DNA from: Aerococcus viridans
Lineage (GTDB): Bacteria > Bacillota > Bacilli > Lactobacillales > Aerococcaceae
NCBI RefSeq assembly: GCF_001543285.1
Contig: NZ_CP014164.1
Coordinates: forward strand, 992,001 to 1,056,000
DNA: 64,000 nucleotides
Reading direction: 5' to 3'
This document shows, piece after piece, positions 58,349-64,000 of this stretch. The translations under genes were made by a program, and so were the position numbers. Under the pieces are notes generated by a model that saw only the letters and a list, made by a program, of their open reading frames with translations, searched no databases and had not been told where the DNA came from. Numbering within the stretch: position 1 is the stretch's first letter; every line of letters starts with the position of its first letter.

Positions 58349-58840
58349 ATGCACACCGTATACACTTTTCTTGAAGAAACGTTAGAGAATAGCCACATTG
58401 ATATTCCTTGGCGCTTATCCTATGTATCAGTAGCTAAACAGGTGGTATTACAAACTTATCTGCCAGTGGTTGCCAGTGATGAAATCACTTTTTTAGACAA
58501 AAATAACCAACCTTTAGAAGGTATCGATTACTTAGAATTGAAGTTTATTTTTACAGCTGACCACCGTGCTAATCAAACAGAGAACGGGATTTTTATTATT
58601 CAACCAAAAGACACTGAACAGTTTCAAAAAGGGCACTTAGATATTCTAGCCCAAGAAATTAGCCATCTTTTATATGAAGCCCGCTTGCAAATTAATGAAT
58701 TAGTTAAAGGGGAAAGAATGGCGGTTGATTTGAAATGGCCAGCAGAAGAAGTCGACCAAATGATCACAACAAGAAGAGCCATTAAGCGCTATGATGACAG
58801 CTTATTGTATTTAGGAGATGATACGAATGACTTGGTATGA
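58349..58840 (+). CDS. DUF3013-like protein
   Basis: A protein of about 163 residues. It begins HTVYTFLEETLENSHIDIPW and has the C-terminal acidic segment KRYDDSLLYLGDDTNDL. Its position immediately before prmA matches the DUF3013 proteins of Lactobacillales, whose function is unknown. ATG 58349 behind GTGAGGAA is preferred over GTG 58334. It overlaps the prmA start. Confidence 0.65.
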   Translation: MHTVYTFLEETLENSHIDIPWRLSYVSVAKQVVLQTYLPVVASDEITFLDKNNQPLEGIDYLELKFIFTADHRANQTENGIFIIQPKDTEQFQKGHLDILAQEISHLLYEARLQINELVKGERMAVDLKWPAEEVDQMITTRRAIKRYDDSLLYLGDDTNDLV

Positions 58841-59786
58841 GGTAACAATTGAAACAGATAATAAAAGTGAAAATCTATTAACTGAAATTTTGTGGGGCTT
58901 AGACTCTGCTGGGGTGTCCATCAAAGACGAGCAAGACTATATTGACTGGTCAGATGACGGCTTTGGTTCAGTGAAGAATGACCAGCCGGCACCAGGAACC
59001 TATGAAGTTAACCCGGTAGTTTTAGGTTACTTTTCAGACGATAAAAATATCGAAGACATCATCTCTGAAATCAAAACCTACCAAGCAAACTACAATAAGG
59101 AATTAGCAGCGGACCAACAAATTGTTATCCATGACATCCGCTATAGTCCCTTAGAAGATAAGGACTGGGAAACAGCTTGGCAGGCCTACTATGAACCAAT
59201 CCATGTATCGCGCTTTATGGATATTGTGCCAATTTGGGAGAAAGACGACCAAGTAGCTGATCCGAAGAAAACCACTTTATTCCTAGATCCAGGTATGGCC
59301 TTTGGGACCGGTTCACATGAAACCACTAAGCTGGCATTACGTTTACTGGAAATCGCTATGGCTGGCGGGGAAGATGTCATTGATGTGGGGACTGGGTCTG
59401 GTGTCTTAGCCATCGCTGCGAAGAAATTAGGCGCTAATGACGTCGCTGCTTATGATTATGACGGGTCCATTTTAGATATTACCCGCAATAATTTCGCTTT
59501 AAATGATGTAGAAGACGCTATTTCCGTTGCACAAAACAACATCTTGAATGATATCGATACTCAAGTGGATATCATCACAGCCAATATCCTATTTGAAATC
59601 CTAGAACCCCTGATCCCGCAAGCATACACCAACCTAAAAGCAGGCGGGCAATTGGTGCTATCAGGTATTTTCCATGACAAGAAAGACGACATGTTGGCCT
59701 TACTTGCTGCCAATGATTTTACCGTCGAAATCGTTATGAACATGGGTGAATGGTACGGTATTTTAGCCCATAAAGGACAAGATTAA
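58827..59786 (+). CDS. prmA: Ribosomal protein L11 methyltransferase
   Basis: A 319-residue SAM methyltransferase that trimethylates L11. The N-terminal substrate domain starts MTWYEVTIETDN. The catalytic domain has PGMAFGTGSHETTKLALRLL, VIDVGTGSGVLAIAAKKLGA, and ANILFEIL. ATG 58827 follows AGGAGATG, better placed than 58818. rsmE follows directly. Confidence 0.95.
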   Translation: MTWYEVTIETDNKSENLLTEILWGLDSAGVSIKDEQDYIDWSDDGFGSVKNDQPAPGTYEVNPVVLGYFSDDKNIEDIISEIKTYQANYNKELAADQQIVIHDIRYSPLEDKDWETAWQAYYEPIHVSRFMDIVPIWEKDDQVADPKKTTLFLDPGMAFGTGSHETTKLALRLLEIAMAGGEDVIDVGTGSGVLAIAAKKLGANDVAAYDYDGSILDITRNNFALNDVEDAISVAQNNILNDIDTQVDIITANILFEILEPLIPQAYTNLKAGGQLVLSGIFHDKKDDMLALLAANDFTVEIVMNMGEWYGILAHKGQD

Positions 59787-59787
59787 G

Positions 59788-60552
59788 ATGCAAAGATATT
59801 TTATCGAAGAGGAAACCGTTCAATTAAATGACCAAATAGAGATGGATAAAGAGGCTTACCATCATATGCTCAACGTTATGCGGATGCAGATTGGGGACCA
59901 GGTAATGCTAGTCACCCAAACTGAACAGGTATTTATCGGCGAACTTATATCTGATCAAGGGAAAAAGGCAGTCCTTCGCTTAGTTGAATTGCGGGAAGAA
60001 ATTAAAGAAATCCCTGTCGATACCACACTATTTGTCGGCCTACCTAAAGGCGACAAGCTAGATCTAATCGTACAAAAGGCCACCGAATTAGGGGCCCGTC
60101 ATATTGTGCCAGTTGCCATGCGGTATTCCGTCACTAAATGGGACCAAAAGAAAGCGGGCAAAAAAATTGACCGTTTGAAAAAGATTGCCAAGGAAGCTGC
60201 TGAGCAATCTCATAGAACTTTTGTCCCAACCATCGAAGATTTGCATAGTGTTAGCATGGTAAAAAATAGACTAGGTGAATTTGACCAAGTTTGCGTGGCT
60301 TATGAAGAGGTGGCCAAGTCGGGTGAAGCGGCCCTTTTGGCAAAGACTTATGCCTCGCTAAAAGCCAAGGACCGTATTGCCTTCATTACCGGACCTGAAG
60401 GGGGCATTCATTCAGATGAAATTGCCGACTTCACTGACGGCTTAGATCATGTGCACTTGTGCGGGTTAGGGCCACGGATTTTACGGACAGAAACAGCACC
60501 CTTATATTTATTATCAAGTCTGTCATTTGCAACAGAATTATTAGGTGACTAA
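59788..60552 (+). CDS. rsmE: 16S rRNA (uracil1498-N3)-methyltransferase
   Basis: A 254-residue SPOUT methyltransferase. N-terminal PUA-like domain (MQRYFIEEE, HHMLNVMRMQIGDQV), then the knot motifs LPKGDKLDLIVQKATELGA, FITGPEGGIHSDEI and LGPRILRTETAPLYLL. One base follows the prmA stop. The prmA-rsmE pair is conserved across Firmicutes. Confidence 0.95.
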   Translation: MQRYFIEEETVQLNDQIEMDKEAYHHMLNVMRMQIGDQVMLVTQTEQVFIGELISDQGKKAVLRLVELREEIKEIPVDTTLFVGLPKGDKLDLIVQKATELGARHIVPVAMRYSVTKWDQKKAGKKIDRLKKIAKEAAEQSHRTFVPTIEDLHSVSMVKNRLGEFDQVCVAYEEVAKSGEAALLAKTYASLKAKDRIAFITGPEGGIHSDEIADFTDGLDHVHLCGLGPRILRTETAPLYLLSSLSFATELLGD

Positions 60553-60661
60553 GAAGGGTTTGATAGGGTTTCTAGTCCATTTATATGGTAAAATAGGAGA
60601 AATATACAATCTAAATATGATGCCAACCATATAAGTTATACCAAGGAAAGTAGGTGGTAAC

Positions 60662-62917
60662 ATGCCGAATAAAAAGAACTATACAAAAGCAGAAGTTTTA
60701 GCCTTATGTGCTAGCTACATGTCTGAAGCGAAGGTGGACTATGTCCAGAAGGCAGCAGACTTTGCTGAACGTGCACATATTGAGCAAATCAGAAAATCAG
60801 GCGAACCGTACTTTGTACATCCAGTTCAAGTAGCAGGTATTTTAGCCGAATTGAAAATGGACCCGGATACAGTCATTACTGGGTTCTTGCATGATGTTGT
60901 GGAAGATACCGGTATCTCATTAGACGATATCGCCTACTTCTTCTCACCAACAATTGCCACCCTAGTAGATGGCGTCACCAAATTAGGGAAATTTAAATAT
61001 AAGTCACATGAAGAGCAATTAGCTGAGAACCACCGTAAAATGTTGCTAGCCATGGCCAACGATTTACGGGTCATCATGGTGAAATTAGCCGACCGTTTGC
61101 ATAATATGCGGACCCTAAAATGGCATAAGCCAGAGAAGCAAGTGATTATTTCTACAGAAACATTAGAAATTTACGCTCCCCTAGCTGACCGTTTAGGTAT
61201 GAACCAGATTAAATGGGAACTAGAAGATACAGCGCTTCGCTATATAGATCCAGAATCGTATTATTCAATTGTTCAGTTGGTAGATTCAAAACGCGACGAG
61301 CGGGCTGAATTTATTCAAACGACTATTGATGAATTAGAGTCACAAGTAAAGGGAGCTATTACTGGTAAATTTGAAATTTACGGCCGGCCTAAACACATCT
61401 ATTCTATTTACCGGAAGATGAAAGACCAAGGCAAGGAGTTCGACCAGATTTTTGATCTACAAGCTATTCGGGTTTTAGTGGAATCTGTTCGTGACTGTTA
61501 TGCGGTACTTGGGATTGTTCATACCAACTGGAAGCCCTTACCAGGCCGGTTTAAAGACTACATTGCCATGCCAAAAGCTAACATGTACCAGTCTATCCAT
61601 ACAACCGTAGTTGGTAAACAGCCAAGTCCGGTAGAAGTGCAAATTAGAACCTACGAAATGCACGAGGTTGCTGAGTACGGGGTTGCTGCGCATTGGGCTT
61701 ACAAAATGGGTAACCATGAAAAGGTGGAGGCTTCACCTTTAGACGCCCAGCTAGATTGGTTTAACCAAATTGCGGAGTTGCAGGACGAATCTAAAGATGC
61801 CACCGATTTCATGGAAAGCGTGAAAGAGGACATTTTCCAAGATAATGTCTATGTATTCACCCCAACTGGCGACGTGACTGAATTACCAGCGGGTTCCTAC
61901 CCATTAGACTTCGCCTACTCTATCCATTCAGAAGTCGGGAATAAGACGATTGGAGCTAAGGTTAACGGCAAGATTGAACCTTTGAATTACCAATTGAAAA
62001 ATGGTGACATCGTGGAAATTCTAACGTCACCGAATTCGGCAGGACCATCGCGTGACTGGGTAAACTTGGTGAAAACTTCGCGGGCCCGCAACCGTATCAA
62101 GCGATTCTTTAAATTGCAGGACCGTGACCAAGCGGTAGAACAAGGTCGACATGCGCTTGAAGAAACCCTTGATAATCTAGGTTTCAAATTAAAAGATGTC
62201 TACAAAAAAGAAGATATCAGTAAAACATTAGACCGGTTCAACTTCTCGACTGAAGAAGACTTGTTTGCGGCGATTGGCTTTGGCGAATTATCATCAACTG
62301 CAGTCGCTAACCGTTTAACTGAGCGGGAACGCCGGTTACGTGCAGCTGAGAAGAACAGAGAATCCGTTGAAGAGACCCTGAAAGAATCAGGCGAACAGAA
62401 GAAACTCAGCAAGACTCAAAAGCAATCTAGTCATGTGCGCCGTAAAGCGTCTAAATCTAGTTCTGGTGTCATTGTTGAAGGTTTGGATTCACTCCTAGTC
62501 CGACTAGCCCATTGTTGCAATCCTGTACCAGGAGACGATATTGTGGGGTATATCACTAAAGGGAGAGGAGTTTCCGTCCACCGCAGAGACTGTAAGAATG
62601 TGCAGGTCCCTGAGGATGAACAAGACCGCTTGATTTCAGTTGAGTGGGAAGATGCCAGCAAGAATGTGGATAACCAATATGAAGTGGAAATTGTGGTTGA
62701 AGGTGAAGACCGGTCTGGCTTCTTGAATGAGGTGTTACAGATCATCACGCCGATTGCTGGATCAGTTACCAATATTAACGGTAACGTCAACCATGACGAT
62801 AATTCTGTCAAAGTGAGACTTCGTTTTGTCATTCAAAACGTCAATCAACTGGATAAGATTATCGACCGGGTGAAGAATATTCCGGATGTTTATACGGTTG
62901 CCCGTGCTAAGGAATAA
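60662..62917 (+). CDS. relA: Bifunctional (p)ppGpp synthetase/hydrolase RelA/Rsh
   Basis: A 751-residue stringent-response enzyme. The HD hydrolase domain has GFLHDVVEDTG, with ADRLHNMRTL downstream. The synthetase domain has IYGRPKHIYSIYRKM and FDLQAIRVLVES; a TGS domain starts VYVFTPTGDVTELPAGSYPL. Then come an LAHCCNPVPGD zinc-finger-like segment and a C-terminal ACT domain. All key motifs of both activities are present, so it should be bifunctional. A TATGGTAAAATAG -10-like element lies at about 60583-60595, and GGAAAGTAGGTGG precedes the ATG. Confidence 0.96.
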   Translation: MPNKKNYTKAEVLALCASYMSEAKVDYVQKAADFAERAHIEQIRKSGEPYFVHPVQVAGILAELKMDPDTVITGFLHDVVEDTGISLDDIAYFFSPTIATLVDGVTKLGKFKYKSHEEQLAENHRKMLLAMANDLRVIMVKLADRLHNMRTLKWHKPEKQVIISTETLEIYAPLADRLGMNQIKWELEDTALRYIDPESYYSIVQLVDSKRDERAEFIQTTIDELESQVKGAITGKFEIYGRPKHIYSIYRKMKDQGKEFDQIFDLQAIRVLVESVRDCYAVLGIVHTNWKPLPGRFKDYIAMPKANMYQSIHTTVVGKQPSPVEVQIRTYEMHEVAEYGVAAHWAYKMGNHEKVEASPLDAQLDWFNQIAELQDESKDATDFMESVKEDIFQDNVYVFTPTGDVTELPAGSYPLDFAYSIHSEVGNKTIGAKVNGKIEPLNYQLKNGDIVEILTSPNSAGPSRDWVNLVKTSRARNRIKRFFKLQDRDQAVEQGRHALEETLDNLGFKLKDVYKKEDISKTLDRFNFSTEEDLFAAIGFGELSSTAVANRLTERERRLRAAEKNRESVEETLKESGEQKKLSKTQKQSSHVRRKASKSSSGVIVEGLDSLLVRLAHCCNPVPGDDIVGYITKGRGVSVHRRDCKNVQVPEDEQDRLISVEWEDASKNVDNQYEVEIVVEGEDRSGFLNEVLQIITPIAGSVTNINGNVNHDDNSVKVRLRFVIQNVNQLDKIIDRVKNIPDVYTVARAKE

Positions 62918-62959
62918 AGTAAGAATTGATCGTAATGAGAAATTTATTGGAGGGTTTGA

Positions 62960-63409
62960 ATGCGAATTATCGTGCAAAGAGTTAGTCAAGCTAACGTTGC
63001 CATTGATGAAAAAGTTGTTGGTGAAATTAGTAAAGGGTTTGTACTTTTAGTCGGCGTTCATGATGATGACACGGCGGAAACTGTGGCATATATGGCTAGA
63101 AAGATTGCAAATATGCGGATTTTCGCTGACGAGGATGATAAGTTGAACCTGAACATCGACCAGGTGTCTGGTGCAATATTATCTATTTCGCAATTTACCC
63201 TTTATGCTAGAACTAAAAAAGGCAACCGACCATCATTTATCGATGCTGCCAAACCAAACCACGGCGATAAAATGTATCAATTATTAAATGAAACATTACG
63301 TAATGAATATGGGTTAAAGGTTGCAGAGGGTGAATTTGGTGCCGATATGCAGGTATCACTCATCAATGACGGTCCAGTGACCATCATATTAGACTCGGAT
63401 GAAGGTTAG
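62960..63409 (+). CDS. dtd: D-aminoacyl-tRNA deacylase
   Basis: A 149-residue proofreading enzyme that removes D-amino acids from tRNA. The start is [20 protein letters not shown]. The active-site motif [17 protein letters not shown] and the Gly-cisPro motif NDGPVTI are present. GGAGGG precedes the ATG. relA-dtd is a conserved pair. Confidence 0.96.
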   Translation: MRIIVQRVSQANVAIDEKVVGEISKGFVLLVGVHDDDTAETVAYMARKIANMRIFADEDDKLNLNIDQVSGAILSISQFTLYARTKKGNRPSFIDAAKPNHGDKMYQLLNETLRNEYGLKVAEGEFGADMQVSLINDGPVTIILDSDEG

Positions 63410-63435
63410 CATGAAGATTAAGATAGATCAAACAT

Positions 63436-63482
63436 AAAAAAATACCGATTGCTAGAGAATTTCCGGCAATCGGTATTTTTCT
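63436..63482. terminator. Bidirectional terminator between dtd and the amidase gene
   Basis: AAAAATACCGATTGC and GCAATCGGTATTTTT are perfect 15-base arms with a 13-base loop, between convergent genes. Confidence 0.92.
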
Positions 63483-63510
63483 TGTTTTGGCAGTAGTGAC
63501 AAAAAATCAA

Positions 63511-64000
63511 TTATTGATAGTAAATCACTAAAGCGTTGTAAATGGCGTCGGCAACTTGGTTCCAGTATTCTTCTTGACTGAATACGGCCACGTCACTTGG
63601 TGTTGACATGTATCCAAGTTCTAGTAGGACACCTTCGCCAGCTAATTCTCGGATAACTTGGAAGTCACCGAATTTAACACCGTTAGATTCTAATGGTAAT
63701 TGTTCCATTAATTGGGCTTGAATCTCATGGGCTACTGGGATGGAATCGTCGCCGTAGTAGTAAGCTGTTGTGCCGGATGCACCTGTTGATTCAATTGCAT
63801 CATAGTGGAAGGAAATCAATAGGTCAGCGTCTGCTTGGTTGGCTGTATATGGAATATCAGCTAAAGCAACATCTGAATCATCATCTCGGGTTAAAATCAC
63901 ATTTACGCCTGCTGCTTCAAGTTTTTCCTTAACGGTTAGGGCAGTTTGTAAGGTGACTTCTTTTTCATATAGACCGTCTGTTACAGCACCTGGGTCGATA
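63511..64000 (-). CDS. N-acetylmuramoyl-L-alanine amidase, C-terminal part
   Basis: The gene continues past the window end; the frame is open to base 64000. About 162 residues of an Amidase_3 domain are visible, cutting the amide between muramic acid and peptide in the cell wall. Zinc and catalytic residues: the glutamate in DGLYEKEVTL, the histidine in ISFHYDA, and the final catalytic glutamate in LLELGYMS. The first zinc histidine should lie beyond the window. It ends with the catalytic domain, so any wall-binding repeats or signal peptide must be N-terminal. Confidence 0.88.
   Translation of the reverse strand, partial: IDPGAVTDGLYEKEVTLQTALTVKEKLEAAGVNVILTRDDDSDVALADIPYTANQADADLLISFHYDAIESTGASGTTAYYYGDDSIPVAHEIQAQLMEQLPLESNGVKFGDFQVIRELAGEGVLLELGYMSTPSDVAVFSQEEYWNQVADAIYNALVIYYQ

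Overview
The window is low-GC Firmicutes DNA, most likely a lactic acid bacterium of the Lactobacillales and plausibly Aerococcaceae. The genus is inferred from gene order and protein style, not proven. Pointers are FabK instead of FabI, GpsB, a class B RNase P RNA, class III Fbp, a DUF3013-prmA-rsmE-relA-dtd block and an IS1216-type element. Most housekeeping genes have clear Shine-Dalgarno sites, and several use TTG or GTG starts.

Layout. (1) 1-18.8 kb is core: the end of gpmI, eno, two tandem peptide-binding lipoproteins (oppA), a DUF3899 membrane protein, oppBCDF, secG-est-rnr-smpB, class III fbp, a histidine phosphatase and an NRDE (TANGO2-like) protein. (2) 18.9-20.4 kb holds a TnpB remnant fused to a membrane segment, a truncated csbD and tmRNA copy 1. 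(3) 20.4-38.3 kb is an accessory block bounded by two tmRNA genes in inverted orientation. It holds an IS256-family element, a PxpB-PxpC-BCCP-BC-PxpA-transporter-IclR operon, an M42 peptidase, a broken opine dehydrogenase, nested IS3 debris, two GC-richer frameshifted genes, a TPP riboswitch with ykoFEDC, and an IS1216-like element. (4) 38.3-45.2 kb holds tmRNA copy 2, intact csbD, a nucleoside hydrolase, an AlkD-type repair gene split by an IS3-family element, a DUF2187 gene and an ISL3-family element. (5) 45.2-54.3 kb is the type II fatty acid operon acpP-fabK-fabD-fabG-fabF-accB-fabZ-accC-accD-accA, with no fabT or fabH in front. (6) 54.3-64 kb is core again: an unknown protein, an RNase HI-like protein, an RlmL-type methyltransferase, rnpB, gpsB, a DUF3013 protein, prmA, rsmE, relA, dtd and the end of an amidase gene.

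Main points of interest. Two 362-nt tmRNA genes differ at 8 positions, and the changes in the long tRNA-like-domain helix keep base pairing, including one full G-C to A-U swap. Together with csbD they form inverted arms around about 18 kb. The pxp operon contains, as separate genes, the same domain set as urea carboxylase (biotin carboxylase, KipI/KipA-like domains, biotin carrier) plus PxpA, and its NRAMP-fold transporter lacks the metal-binding motif. The TPP riboswitch before ykoF can be read as a translational switch with three competing helices. Palindromes that could be operators overlap the eno and fab promoters.

Everything here was read by eye. Family names rest on recognised motifs and gene order; no database or structure search was run.
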